Positions 41,801 through 53,300 of a DNA stretch of 64,000 nucleotides are shown here, piece after piece. Within the stretch, counting starts at the first letter, position 1, and each line of letters opens with the position of its first letter. The DNA is from Mesocentrotus franciscanus (lineage: Eukaryota; Echinodermata; Echinoidea; Camarodonta; Strongylocentrotidae): the NCBI GenBank assembly GCA_037976565.1, contig CP137682.1, forward strand, positions 1,614,867-1,678,866, given 5' to 3'. A program made the translations under genes and the position numbers. The notes under the pieces are model-generated. The model did not search any database and was not told the DNA's origin. It saw nothing but the letters and a program-made list of their open reading frames with translations.

Positions 41801-44800
41801 ATCACAGAAAATCTGAGACACTCTCTGCTAATCTTCGCTGGAAAGATGAGTGAATCTTACAATCATTTGGGAATCGCAGACAAAAAGCACTGTATGGTAT
41901 CCGCTCACACAAAGACAATTTTAACACGTAAACCAATGGGGATCCCAGCATGAGGGCATTTTTAAAAAGACTATTGACCGGTAGGCGGGTATGAGGGCAC
42001 TTTTTAAAAGACTATTGACTGGTAGGCAGGTATGAGGGCACTTTTTAATAGACTGTTGACTGGTAGACGGGCATGGCTAAAATCACGACTCCAATTTCGA
42101 CCAATCAGATGGCTAAATTTCTAAAGTGAGGTATATACAAGTAAAAGAGAATATGAGCACATGAGGTTTGGAAATGAACTTAATATTACCTGATTGGAAG
42201 TTATTCAATAAAAGCATCTACCATCTCTACAAAGCAGTGCTCTCATGTAAGGAAAATCAGAACAAGGAAATAATGATGTGTTAGTAGGAGAATAGGAAGA
42301 AGAAGATTTGAAGTTTGAAGGAGAATAGGAGTAGACAGTGAAAAAGGAAAACAAGAGTTTATGTTGACAAGCAGAAGGAAGTAAAGAAAAAGAATTGAGT
42401 TCAGACAGGTACATGTTTAGCCTTTATTATAGCAGATGATAAAAGAAGGCCTTGATACAAAAATAAAAAGCAAGGACAAGAAACTTTCTACTTTATGCTG
42501 TGATTATGTAGATCTTTACTTCTATCTTTTTCAGTATTATAGTCTTCTATTTCTGTGTTTTTTTTTCTCTCTAGGGCATTACAATAATCAAGCCCATCGT
42601 ATATGGGAACATCTCACGCTATTTTGGAAAGAAACGAGAGGAAGACGGACATACTCATCAGTGGACCATTTATGTCAAGCCCTACAAAAATGAGGTAAAA
42701 AGTTAAAAACAAAATATTGGTCATGATTTCCTCCATAGAAAATAAAATGATTTTGTCAGAAAATTGATAATCAAGTTCTAGTAGCAAGCATTTGCAGTGA
42801 GCAATGTGCACCCTGTTACACCCACAAATGTAATAACGCCCACAAATGTAACAACGCCCACAAATGTAATAACACTTTACCCACAAATGTAATAACACCC
42901 ACAAATGTAATAACACTTTACCCACAAATGTAATAATTTCACCCACAAATGTAATAATTTTGAATCACCCACAAATGTAATAATGACTTTACCCACAAAT
43001 GTAATAAATTTGAAGGGATATTTTGTCGAATTTGTTCAAAACTAAAACCCTGTAATAAAGCATGGGTATAGCGCGCAGTCTTTACTCCAGACCCGGTTAT
43101 TTCAAAAATTTAAAAATCTTCAAAACTAAGACCCCATAATCCTTTTCCTGTGGAATAACATGACAATCGAGCGTAGTCTTTCCTCCAGACCCGGTCATTT
43201 CAAAAATAAAAACAATAAAAAACAAAACCAAAAAAATCAAATCTAAGACCCAACAATCCTCCAAACTAAGACCCTGTAATAAAGCATGGGTTTAGAGCGT
43301 TGTCTTTACTCCACACCCGGTTATTTCAAAAATAAAACAAAACAAAACAAAAACCTTTTAAACTAAGACCCCTCCATCTTCCAAATTAAGACCCAGTAAT
43401 AAAGCATGGGTTTAGAGCGTAGTCTTTACTCCAGACCCGTTTAATTTTTTTAATCTTCAAAACTAAGACCCCATCATCTTATTCATGTGGAATAACATGA
43501 GTATTGAACGTAGTCTTTCCTCTAGACTCGGTTATTTCAAAAACAAAACAAAACAAAAACAAAAACTTTAAAATTAAGACCCACCATCTTCCAAACTAAG
43601 ATCCTGTAATAAAGCATGGGTTTAGAGCATAGTTGTTCTTCCAGACCCGGTCATTTAAAAAAATGATATAATATATACAATATTTAAATACATTTAAGGT
43701 CACTTATTCGATTACTTTTTTTCTACGAACATTGAATTCCAGGATATTTGTGGGCGTTAGAATTTTTACATATTAACAAATCGTCGACGGTCAACGAACC
43801 ATCGAATCGGTCCCTCCTCTGTGTGTTATATATATGGACCATTTTGACTGATTTGTCAGTTCGTGTGACCGCCGACCAATCATTTATTTGTGACGTGTTG
43901 TATCCACATATGTTATAATGTAATTTATTTTTAAATGAAAAAAAAAAGAGGAATAAAGTGGTGGGACTTAGTTTCGAAGATTTGTTTAAATTTCTTCTTC
44001 TTTTGAAATAACCGGGTCTGGAGGAAAGACTACGCTCTATACCCATGTTATTCCACAGGAAAAGGATGGGGAGGTCTTAGTTTGAAGATTTTTTTTTTTT
44101 TTTTAAATAACCAAGTCTGAAGTAAAGACTACGCTCTAATCCCATACTTTATTACCGGGTCTTAATTTGGAGGATTGTTGGGTCTTAGATTTGAATTTTT
44201 GTTTTGTTTTTATTGTTTTTATTTTTGAAATGTCCGGGTCTGGAGGAAAGACTACGCTCGATTGTTATGTTATTCCACAGGAAAATGATTATGGGGTCTG
44301 TTTTTAAATTTTTGAAATAACCGGGTCTGGAGTAAAGACTGCGCGCTATACCCATGCTTTATTACAGGGTTTTAGTTTTGAACAAATTCGACAAAATATC
44401 CCTTCAAATTTATTACATTTGTGGGTAAAGTCATTATTACATTTGTGGGTGATTCAAAATTATTACATTTGTGGGTAAAGTGGTTATTACATTTGTGGGT
44501 GAAATTATTACATTTGTGGGTAAAGTGTTATTACATTTGTGGGTGTTATTACATTTGTGGGTAAAGTGTTATTACATTTGTGGGCGTTGTTACATTTGTA
44601 GGCGTTATTACATTTGTGGGTGTAACAACCACTTACCAAAATTATTACATTTGTGGGTAAAGTGGTTATTACATTTGTGGGTGAAATTATTACATTTGTG
44701 GGTAAAGTGTTATTACATTTGTGGGTGTTATTACATTTGTGGGTAAAGTGTTATTACATTTGTGGGCGTTGTTACATTTGTGGGCGTTATTACATTTGTG

Positions 44801-47800
44801 GGTGTAACACCCCCCCCCCCTAAAAAAAAAAGCAGGGGCCACAACTACTGATAATGATTTCCCCCTGAGAACAGAAAACTGAATACTTTTGTCATGTAAT
44901 ATTAAAAAGTTGATAATGTGGTTCTAGTAGCAAGCACACACAATGAGCTCTGTGCCCCCGAAAGACAAAACAAAAATTAAAAGGTGGTATCTGAAACTGT
45001 CAAAATTTAAGGTTTAGTCTTATGACTGAAATATCTTTGGTTTTTTAGAGTCAAACAAATCCTGGGTCAGGGGGGGGAGATACCTTGTAGTTTTCAATGG
45101 GACAGATTTAATAGTCTGAGCCTATTTTTCCAACTGAAAAACATGCAAAACAGGAATGCCTACCATACAATTTGGATTTTGTCTTGTGTTATAAAAACAA
45201 GGAATATTACATGATTGTGTAGACATGTTGAAACATGAGGTGAAAGATGAGTCAATCTGAACTAAAATCCTTAAATAGCACATTTCACCTGCAGTTCACA
45301 AAGTCGACACATGATGTCATGTTTATTGAATTGATAGTGTAATCACCTCCTTCCAACTTGATTTTGAAGGCATCATCATACTTTTTGAACCAGTATTACA
45401 AGTACAGTGTAGGCCCTATTCATAGAAATGTTGAATTGATCAGTGAATTGCCATTGTTGACATTTAGCTCTAAATCTTTCTTTCTTTTCAAGGATCTATC
45501 AACATACGTCAAAAAGATTCAGTTCAAACTGCATGAGAGTTACACCAACCCCCTCCGTGGTAAGTGAATGGAGTGAATGGATTTGTCTCAGACAGTTTAT
45601 TAGTATCCTTTTTATTTCTCCCCTTTTATTTTTCCCCTTTTATTTATCCCCTTTTTTAACTTTCTTTTCACACATCCTGATATTGGTATTTTATTTAATT
45701 TTAATGCTTTTGCTCTTTTTAAACAACCCTTTGGAAGAAGCTTCATGATACAGGAACTAATCCTTATTTTGGCTTGTATAAGATATTGGTTCTTGTTTTC
45801 TATATTTCAAATAATATCATTTATTGTCAGAGTATTGTTATCGTTATGTTATGTTTTTACACTTCCTATCATTTATTATAATAATTAGTTTTTTTAATTT
45901 CATTTTATATTATCACATTTAAAGCCCCACTGCACTACTTGTACTTTTTAGCTACTTGCTCCCTCTATATGGAAAACAATGCCTAAGCGGTGCCCGTTGG
46001 TCCTCCATGATCCTCTTTTCCTTATAAATGTTAATTGAGAGCTGAGTTGATGAGATAACCACCTGTCAGTGACCATGCTGGGAGGTCTAACCCCTCCTGG
46101 CCAAACTAGTGCAGACGGGCTTTAAAGCGACATATCACCCTTGACTTTTATCTTCTTTGTTCACCAGTTGTCAGCAAGCCACCATATGAAGTAACAGAAA
46201 CTGGTTGGGGAGAGTTTGAGATCACCGTCAAAATCTTCTTTGTTGATCCCAATGAGAGACCGGTAAGTATGATAATTTTTAACTTATTTTGCAATTTCTA
46301 TTTGATGAACTACTACATTACAATGTAACAAAGACCAAAAGGATAGCTTGTACATAATGAGATTCATTCAAAAGGACATTCACAAAGTTCATAAAGTTTG
46401 GGTATTAGAGTGTAAAAAGTGCGTTGGATTATAATAAAGCATGTATATTGAACGTTTTCCTGAAAGTGATGAGTCTACAGAGTAGAGTTTATTTGCTTTA
46501 ATAGTAGCTGCACAATATAAATGAACACATTATTACTTTTAATTACTTTTATTATTTTTGTATAGGTGACGGTGTACCACTTTCTCAAGTTGTTTCAGTC
46601 CAGCGCAGGTCTTGTTCTTGGGAAGAAGACCCTCTTCTCAGAGCATTATGATGAATTGGTAAGTGTTCTATCATGACAAATAGGGTTTCTGAAAGACACA
46701 TTGTAGTGGGCTCTCGTGGGGCATCAGACACCATTCGGGTGTTTACCCAATAACAGGTGTTGTCAATCACCAGGATTAGCCTTCAGTTTTTATGACCAAC
46801 GCGCCTTATACTGTTTTCACACTGGCAAAATTTTGCTTAACCCCGTACTATAGGTGGGGCTAAAGGGGGGTCTTAGCCCCACCTATAGTACGGGGTTAAG
46901 CTTATTCCACTTTCTTTTCACACTGGCAAAAATTTGCTTAACCCCGGACTATAGGTGGGGTTAAAGGGGTCTTAGCCCTACCTATAGTCCGGGGTTAAGC
47001 TTATTCCACTTTCTGTTCAGACACGTTTTTACCAAAGTGGGCTAGCCCCACCTATAGTACGGGGTTAGCTGGCCCTGCAAAATAGCAAGGCTAACCCCGC
47101 AATTGTGGTGCTAACTCCACAATTGCGGTGCCAAGCAAAATGAATGAGAACAGAAACGAAAGATAGTCCGGGACTACGCAGTGGAGCGAATTAATGAATA
47201 TTCACGCTATGGCTAGTACGGGGCTAACGAATTGCAGTGAGAAAAGCCAAAAAAGTTAGTACGGGGTTAAGGATAGTACGGGGCTAAGCAAAGTACGGGG
47301 TTAAGCAAAACAAGTGTGAAAAGAGTAATAGTGATGGGCTGCATTTTCCACCAATTTCCCAATGTGGAAAAGTCATTATCTTATATTTCCCTCACCTGAA
47401 GACTCTCTGGTATTTCTTGATGGGACTACATGTTTGCTGTGTGCGAGACTTGCACTCCCGTCAATACGGACTTTTTGATTTGCCCGTTCACTAGTGGACT
47501 GCTACGTATGCGGTCATTTTTTAAGCAGGGTTGACGAGGCACGCTGACTATAGTTTGTTACCTTTTCGATTTCACATGACGACGCTCGCTCAGTGAGCGC
47601 GAAATTCGATCGAATAGCTAAAGATCCGTCACCAAATTCGGTGCATGGGACTGTACTAAAAAATTATGCTGCAACAGATTGGCGATGCATAAATAAAATG
47701 TGTTTATTTTCATGAATTATTCTGCAACAATTCTGATTTAAGGGAAATAATTTCCCTTAAATCAAAATTGTTGTCTGTCATTTCAAATTATAGACAAGAT

Positions 47801-48836
47801 AATGTGGTAATTTTAGAGAATTTACGCTTCCAACACTCTCCGGTTCCAGAATTAGGTCAATTGGGTCCATTTTGTGACTTCAATGTGCCGTTTCCTACCA
47901 AACAGGCGCCACGTACTACAGGCGGGGTATAGCTGCTGCTGACGGCTGCACTGCACTGCGAGCTTCCGTCGTTTGTATCGGAAATACTCATGGAGATATG
48001 GAGATGGGCGATATAGCACCATCTTGCAGCGAACTATATGGCGGCCTCCAGACACCGATAAATTCGAGCGAGAAATCCTGCACGCTTATCTTACTTTCAT
48101 AGTTCCATTTCATTGATTTTATGTTTGAAACTCAATATTGTGTGAACAGAAAAGATAATCTTTATTTTATTATTCCACGGGGGCGATTTTTAATTTTGCA
48201 ATCGCCCCGTGAGCAATCTGACGGAGGCGATTTTGTGGCTCACGGAGGCAAATCGACTGTCGCCCCTGTGTATTTGGAGCCTTGAGTGTAATACAATCCA
48301 TGTTTTCTCTTCCTTTTCTACAGATATTTCAAGACCCTACAGCCATGATGCAACAACTGCTCACAGGAACGAGAGCATTGACACTCGGATCATATAAACA
48401 TGAAACAGATTGTAAGTCAAGCTAAATTTGTACTTAGCATGAATGTAGAGCCCATCATGAATTAGGCTAATTTGATAGGATTCATTATTTTTTGGCCTCG
48501 CAATAACTACCCCCTTGTTTAATCATTTACTGATTGTATGCAACATATATGCCAACATGAATTAAACCAATGAGGTACAATAAATTGCCTATATCTTGTT
48601 TAATTATTTGATTGCCTGAAACCAAAAAATTACTTTTCAAGTAGTTTTGGTGCAAATGATGTTGTCGTAATTTACACTGGTGGGCCTAACAAATCTGTCG
48701 AGGCACTTCTTTTCAATTCTTGGTATTCTCAAAACCATTCCATCTTTTATAAAGTTGAAAGTATACTAAACGTATGTTAATTGCCATTGAAATAAAAATT
48801 AGAGCAGTTGATCTCCTAATGCTGCACAAAGCTGGC

Positions 48837-48867
<31 letters not shown>

Positions 48868-49259
48868 TTATGACTGACATCTGTGTAGGCATCAATACTT
48901 ACTGTTTATTTTGTACACTTTCATTTTGTTATGACAGTTCACATGCTTTTCAATGACATTATTGTTAAAGACAACATAGTTTTCAGAATAATATGACCTC
49001 TGGTCCAAAATGACAAGAAGTACTGTGTTTGAAGACGTAGCTGAGATGTCATCACTGATATTGAATTTTTGTGTTTTCATCTTCAGTTGAAGAGATGGAA
49101 GGGAAGACAGTGGCATCCTTGCAGTCAGCTCGGAAGAAGATTCGTCATGAGATCCAAGACCTTAATGAGAGACTGAAGCAGAGCAAGGAGGCTATTGTGC
49201 ACTTTAAAGAGGAGATCAGAAAACTGGAGGAGTCTGAGATGAACAAGGAAAAAGATTGA
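35820..49259 (+). CDS. YEATS4: YEATS domain protein 4 (GAS41), complete, 7 coding exons
   Basis: Reader of acetylated histone H3 and shared subunit of the SRCAP and TIP60/NuA4 complexes, acting in the nucleus in H2A.Z deposition. Exons: 35820-35894, 42575-42694, 45493-45559, 46168-46262, 46566-46658, 48324-48411 and 49087-49259. All phases agree, giving 236 residues (human 227). The YEATS domain covers about residues 26-150, beginning [17 protein letters not shown], with conserved GHTHQW, KLHESY and [10 protein letters not shown]. The acetyl-lysine pocket residues H51, Y82 and W101 correspond to human H43, Y74 and W93. The C-terminal 57 residues are a charged coiled coil, as in GAS41. The N-terminus is about 8 residues longer than human. 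A shorter start at Met8 is possible. Confidence 0.97.
36185..36235 (+). other. YEATS4: G-rich tract in YEATS4 intron 1
   Basis: gtggaggtggaggaggaggg followed by tggggaggggggttgg: several G runs of two to six with short loops. Possible quadruplex on the non-template strand, 300 bp into the first intron. Confidence 0.55.
36246..36922. repeat. Large palindrome with a TGACGTCA at the centre
   Basis: Two arms of about 315-325 bp (36246-36560 and 36597-36922) are near-exact reverse complements over most of their length, with a 36-bp spacer. The spacer contains tgacgtca (36581-36588), a perfect CRE-type site almost at the dyad. Arm landmarks: 'gagacagaagccgaccatag' opposite 'ctatggtcggcttctgtctc', and 'aaaatacggctgcaagaatt' on the right. 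It lies in YEATS4 intron 1. It may be a foldback element, since no coding sequence is present, but termini and target duplications are unclear. Confidence 0.85.
37018..41101. mobile_element. hAT-family foldback element, 4.1 kb, with an 8-bp target duplication
   Basis: Ends tagggctgcgacgagtag and, inverted, taaggctgtgcataaccg. Both sides carry gttgtgtt (37010-37017 and 41102-41109), the hAT duplication length. Inside, long inverted arms carry 'gggtgctaggctg' tandem repeats (37560-38100 on the left, 39990-40500 inverted on the right) and 'gacataatccttttcttcgg' repeats (37315-37440; 40620-40830). Near both ends is 'cgagtactcgaatactcg'-like sequence. No transposase remains. A second element (38518-39826) sits in the middle. 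It expands YEATS4 intron 1. Confidence 0.88.
38518..39826. mobile_element. hAT-like element nested in the foldback element
   Basis: Ends caggcgcggatcc and ggatctgcgcctg are inverted repeats, flanked by caagccta on both sides (38510-38517 and 39827-39834). The interior has long repeats with gtgacactggcaggtcacta, aattggcgtggggtcc and 'gagcccccggaagctcaggg'. A TC-rich stretch fills 39520-39780. It has no transposase. The same interior repeats fill the element beginning at 61185. Confidence 0.88.
42575..42694 (+). CDS. YEATS4: YEATS4 exon 2, residues 26-65
   Basis: Encodes [30 protein letters not shown] and [10 protein letters not shown]. Contains pocket residue H51. Acceptor ctctctag, donor gtaaaa. 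It lies 6.7 kb from exon 1, an intron swollen by a palindrome and a hAT element. Confidence 0.96.
42814..44809. mobile_element. Foldback element with minisatellite arms
   Basis: Left terminus tgttacacccacaaatgtaa and the inverted right terminus are identical for about 75 bp. The arms consist of acccacaaatgtaataac repeats (left 42814-43010; right inverted 44395-44809, with a 200-bp duplication). Inward come inverted blocks with 'gtctttactccagacccggt'. The centre, about 43700-43960, is unique. About 2 kb without a coding frame. A run of C follows the right end, so the target duplication is unclear. In YEATS4 intron 2. Confidence 0.85.
45493..45559 (+). CDS. YEATS4: YEATS4 exon 3, residues 66-87
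   Basis: Encodes [18 protein letters not shown] and NPLR. Y82 is the pocket tyrosine. Acceptor ttcaag, donor gtaagt; leaves one base (G). Overlapping frames are longer but unrelated. Confidence 0.95.
45919..46125. mobile_element. TTAA-flanked MITE, family A, full copy
   Basis: Begins ttaaagccccactgcactac and ends ctagtgcagacgggctttaa, with TTAA on each side. Matches 18241-18400, which lacks about 50 bp in the middle. It lies 43 bp before YEATS4 exon 4 inside intron 3. Confidence 0.82.
46168..46262 (+). CDS. YEATS4: YEATS4 exon 4, residues 88-119
   Basis: Encodes [18 protein letters not shown] and [14 protein letters not shown], including pocket tryptophan W101. Acceptor caccag, donor gtaagt. 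Confidence 0.96.
46566..46658 (+). CDS. YEATS4: YEATS4 exon 5, residues 120-150
   Basis: Encodes [17 protein letters not shown] and [14 protein letters not shown], the last strand and loop of the YEATS fold. Acceptor tatag, donor gtaagt, phase 0. Confidence 0.95.
46809..47327. mobile_element. Hairpin-rich MITE in YEATS4 intron 5
   Basis: TIRs: tactgttttcacactggcaa on the left, and the right end inverted tactcttttcacacttgttt. Inside, 'gcttaaccccgtactatagg' is repeated as head-to-head hairpins (about 46833-46905 and 46935-46998). No coding frame. The superfamily is not settled because the target duplication is unclear. Confidence 0.7.
47725..47773. repeat. Short perfect-stem palindrome
   Basis: caacaattctgatttaaggg is mirrored by cccttaaatcaaaattgttg around a short AT centre. 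Stem about 23 bp, with one mismatch. Intronic in YEATS4. Confidence 0.8.
48324..48411 (+). CDS. YEATS4: YEATS4 exon 6, residues 151-179
   Basis: Encodes [18 protein letters not shown] and [11 protein letters not shown], matching human [13 protein letters not shown]...GAYKHETEF. Acceptor tacag, donor gtaagt; leaves one base (T). Confidence 0.95.
48838..48866. repeat. (GT)n microsatellite
   Basis: About 14 units of GT in YEATS4 intron 6. Confidence 0.95.
49087..49259 (+). CDS. YEATS4: YEATS4 exon 7, residues 180-236 and stop
   Basis: Encodes [36 protein letters not shown] and the lysine/glutamate-rich end [16 protein letters not shown] with TGA at 49257-49259. A predicted coiled coil, the part of GAS41 that contacts complex partners. 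Acceptor cttcag. Confidence 0.95.
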
Positions 49260-49315
49260 TGCATGATGGATTGCATCATTAGAATAGAAGGACATGGAGA
49301 GGGAACTGTTAAACA

Positions 49316-49835
49316 TTAAGAGGATGCATACATGTCTGTAGTGACACCAAATCGTTTTAGTGATGACACAACGTCTAAAGCAACACCATCAATCTCGAGA
49401 TGTAGCAGACAAGATGCACCACGCAGGAAATTGATTTTCATTGCTTTGTACTTCATAGGATTTTGCCGCATGTCATTGTCTCTACACCGGTCCACCAGTG
49501 AATCTACGTGGGATTGTACTGTTGGTGGCTCCAATAGGCTAAGCCGCTAAGGTCATCTACATATTTCCAGCGATTTTCTGTTGTACACACTAAATTATTT
49601 ATCATAACCTGAAAGAGGATGGGGCCTAACTTGGTACCCTGAGGTACCCCACAACTAATGTCTAGGGAAGATGATGTAATAGCACGATATCTAACCATTT
49701 GTGAACGATTGGTTAGGAAGTCACATATTGTCATGATTATTGGTCGCCCTGTCCCCAGTTAAATCAGCTTCTCAACTACAATAATATGATTGAGCTGGTC
49801 ATAACTTGTGTGGTCAGTCACATTCCTGCTATTAG
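49316..49835 (-). pseudogene. Non-LTR reverse transcriptase fragment, broken
   Basis: On the minus strand the translation runs DHTSYDQLNHIIVVEKLI, a stop, then MTICDFLTNRSQMVRYRA and SCGVPQGTKLGPILFQVM, followed by KYVDDLS (the YxDD active site) and, in the next frame, RQNPMKYKAMKINFLRGA. The order is that of a LINE reverse transcriptase palm and thumb. It has stops and a frameshift. It lies antisense downstream of the YEATS4 stop and before the poly(A) signal, probably inside the 3' UTR. Confidence 0.75.
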
Positions 49836-49964
49836 AGGGACTATAGCATGAGATACAGAGCCAGTGTGGAAAACAGTTTTAAAACTGACAATACTACCCT
49901 TTAAAATTAAAACTACAAATAAATAAATAATGATTAAAAGACATAGAAGATTGTGACCCAGAGA

Positions 49965-50035
49965 CAGAGAAAAAGAGAGACCCAGAGAGAAAGACAGATA
50001 GAGACAGAGAGCGAGAGACAGAGAGATAGAGAAAA
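49965..50035. repeat. GA-rich microsatellite
   Basis: Imperfect gagaca/gagaga repeats. Open frames here are an artefact of composition. Confidence 0.85.
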
Positions 50036-50575
50036 AGTTTGCCTTGTTTTAAACAGATGCCAGCAAGAAGGAGTTCTAGATTTTACTCATAGAATGATTA
50101 TAAATCCTTTTGAAAGTCCACTCGAGAACGATTTCCAGAGTCCAGTACATCACCTAGGTGATGCGTACGACTGCCTCTTACATGATATTTCCTGTAGACG
50201 ACACAATAGAAATGGCCCTAGAGTGGATGTTGTTTCTGTTTACAGAAAGTAGAGAAAGTACATGTCTATGAACAATGATGGGACTATATACATTGTTATG
50301 TGTTTGTCGCTCTCTAACTGAATAGGCAGTACAGTGTTATAACTTGTAAGTCTCATGTACATGTAGACGAAATAATCGAAAGCGTGCTATTGCGATAAAC
50401 CCCCATTGTTGGTTTTTAATTATTTATTTGTAATGTTACATTGTACATGCATGTCACCAGAATGATATTGATGTGTTTCCCTATTTTGTTTGCCATGTGA
50501 TGTTCAGTTGAAAGAACTGATCAAACTTATGTTGCAAATATTGTACATTAATGTAAATATTACTTTTCTAAAATT

Positions 50576-50586
50576 AATAAAATAAA
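50576..50586 (+). terminator. YEATS4: YEATS4 poly(A) signals
   Basis: Two overlapping AATAAA hexamers (50576-50581 and 50581-50586), the first seen downstream of the YEATS4 stop in this strand context. Accepting them gives a 3' UTR of about 1.3 kb containing the antisense reverse transcriptase fragment. Confidence 0.6.
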
Positions 50587-50599
50587 ATACAAACAAAGT

Positions 50600-51410
50600 A
50601 ATCTTTTCGTTTGTTCACAATTTGTGTTATTTAAAGCCTGAAAAGAAGACATGAGAAAACTGTGCTAGAGAGGGAAAATGAAGTGGGATGGGAACAAGTG
50701 AAACGAGAGAGAGAGAGAGAGGGGGTGGAGGGGGAAGGGTGGAGAGGATTGACTGGGGTATAGAGAGCAGGAATGGGAGAAACACGATCACAACTAGATG
50801 TACTTTCAGACAATCAACCTAAGGCAATTTTATAGCCTTGTGCTTCACCTATTAAAATGTGCAACGTGACAATATTACGTAATCTGAACATGATTTGTAT
50901 GAGATGTACATGTACAATTGGGTATTGAAATTGCCCTTTAGTTAAAACAAAAAATAGTTGCGATCATGTAGATGGAAAAAAATGGAAAGAAAGTGAAGCA
51001 GAGGGAGACAGAGAGAGAGGGAGGGAGAATTTAGAGAAAGGTAGAGACAGAGCGAATGAGACGGAGAGCGAGTGAGAACCGGTTTGTACACGTCATTGTC
51101 ATATTCTGACATTTTCCAATTAAGTACTGATATCAAAATGGCAGCCTTCTCTTGACTCAATCAACGTTGTCTGTGAAAGCTTTTCGCCAATTACATGTTT
51201 TACCCTCGTTCTTCATTACGCCATTACTGTAATAAAAATGTTTTGAATGGACTTGTTTGCCCCTTTTTTGTAATTACTGAGTATTAATGTGCATGTATGT
51301 ATATCTCGATCCATTATTGAGACAGTTGCCATGACAAAGGCGATCAAGGGGGAAAGAAAGACGTTATACGAGTCCAGACTAAATTTCGTCAGTATCTAAA
51401 ACGCCTGAGT
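50600..51410. other. Intergenic DNA with GA-rich runs
   Basis: gagagagagag-type tracts at about 50708 and 51005-51075. No gene seen. Confidence 0.5.
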
Positions 51411-51465
51411 GATGCATGGTGATGATATTAGGCCTATTCAAGAGGTATAGTAAGCTTCAACTGAT

Positions 51466-51510
51466 AATGATGACGATGATAATGATGATGAAGTTGATGA
51501 TGATGATGAA

Positions 51511-51547
<37 letters not shown>

Positions 51548-52020
51548 ATGATGATAATGAAGATGGTGATGATGATGATAATGAAGATGGTGTTGATGAT
51601 GAGGATGAGGATGATAATGAAGATAGTGATGATGATAATGATGATGATGATTATGATGATGTTAATGATAATGATGATGATAATGAAGATGGTGATGATG
51701 ACGATGGGGATGGTGATGATGATGATAATGAAGATGGTGATGATGACGATGGGGATGGTGATGATGATGATAATGAAGATGGTGATGATGATAATGAAGA
51801 TGGTGTTGATGAGGATGAGGATGATAATGAAGATAGTGATGATAATGATGATGATGATGATTATGATGATGTTAATGATAATGATGATGATAATGAAGAT
51901 GGTGATGATGACGATGGGGATGGTGATGATGATAATGAAGATGGTGCTGATGATGATGATAATGAAGATGGTGATGATGATGATAATGAAGATGGTGATG
52001 ATGATGATAATGATGATGAA

Positions 52021-52057
<37 letters not shown>

Positions 52058-52375
52058 ATGATAATGAAGATGGTGATGATGATGATAATGAAGATGGTGT
52101 TGATGAGGATGAGGATGATAATGAAGATAGTGATGATAATGATGATGATGATGATTATGATGATGTTAATGATAATGATGATGATAATGAAGATGGTGAT
52201 GATGACGATGGGGATGGTGATGATGATAATGAAGATGGTGCTGATGATGATGATAATGAAGATGGTGATGATGATGAGGATGATGATGATGATGATGAAG
52301 ATGGTGATGATGATGAGGATGATGATGATAATGAAGATAGTGATGATGATGATGATTATGATGATAATGCATAAT
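51466..52375 (+). repeat. (GAT)n satellite-like array, about 0.9 kb
   Basis: Imperfect gatgatgataatgaagatgg units with higher-order repetition: a block ending 'gatgacgatggggatggtga' recurs at least four times. It stays open in several frames because of composition and is not a gene. Confidence 0.95.
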
Positions 52376-52610
52376 ATTATGATAATGATTGAATTGAATT
52401 TATTTTCTTCTGCAACATGCAAATCAAATAACATTTCAGCATACAACATAAAAAATATATAACAATTTTTAAGAACGTGTACACAATATGATAATAAGAA
52501 TAATAAATGTTGACATTAAAACAAAATGTAATTGATAACACTTTATCAAGAATTATTATCCATTTTCATCCTTCATCATCCCATACTCCATCTCATCCAT
52601 ACAGGGGCGG

Positions 52611-53211
52611 CAGAGCGACTTCCAAAGTTGGGGGCACCAGCAAAAAAAGGGAACCTACAAAGGGAAATCTCAAAACGAAAATATACAATTTTTTAGACAT
52701 TGGTATATACCCCCACATTGTGATTACATTATCAGGGATGATTTCAACATTTGTTTCTCTTTATACACCATATAAGATATTGCTTAAGAATTATACTTTG
52801 CAGTTAGGTGTGATGGTCAGATGTGAAAATATGATGTGCGCTTATCCGAGTTAAAAAGGGGGTACATGTAGTTATTAAAAGGGGAAGGGGCACTTCTTAC
52901 AAAGTAAAAGGGGCACCTCTCATATTTGAATAGGGCAATTATGAGAGGTAAAGGGGGCACTTATCAAAATTAAAAAGGGGCACTTCTCGTACCTGAAAGG
53001 GGAACTTAAAAACTTAAAAAGGACACTTCTTGCAAAGGAAAATGGGAACTTGTCGAAGGAAAAGAGGCATGTTTCAAAATAAAAGGGGCACTTATCAGAG
53101 GTGAAAAGGGGAAGGGGCACTTTCCTATGTAAAAGGGAACACTTTTTAATGTACTTGAAAAAGTGTGGGATGCACTGTGCCCCCCTTCCTCCCCGGGACG
53201 GCCGCCTCTGG
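52611..53211. mobile_element. ggcac-type hAT-like element, short copy
   Basis: Starts caggggcggcagagcgactt and ends acggccgcctctg, with the same ggcac tandem interior as the copies at 4931 and 14101, about 600 bp. No matching 8-bp flanks were found, unlike the other copies. Confidence 0.65.
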
Positions 53212-53300
53212 TTCAGTTCATTTCAGTTCATTTCAGTTCAGTTAATTTCAGTTTATTTCAGTTCATTCCATTTCAGTTTAGTTCAGTTAAGTTAAGTTTA
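53212..53300. repeat. (TTCAGTTCA)n short tandem repeat
   Basis: Imperfect ttcagttcatttcagttc units immediately after the hAT-like element. Confidence 0.85.

Noticed and set aside
44471..44746. 91-residue repetitive ORF with YYICG and LHLWV
   Set aside because: It is the minisatellite arm of the foldback element, open only because of repeat composition.
51416..52462. 348-residue M/I-rich ORF
   Set aside because: Direct translation of an ATG/GAT microsatellite, with equally long frames on the other strand.
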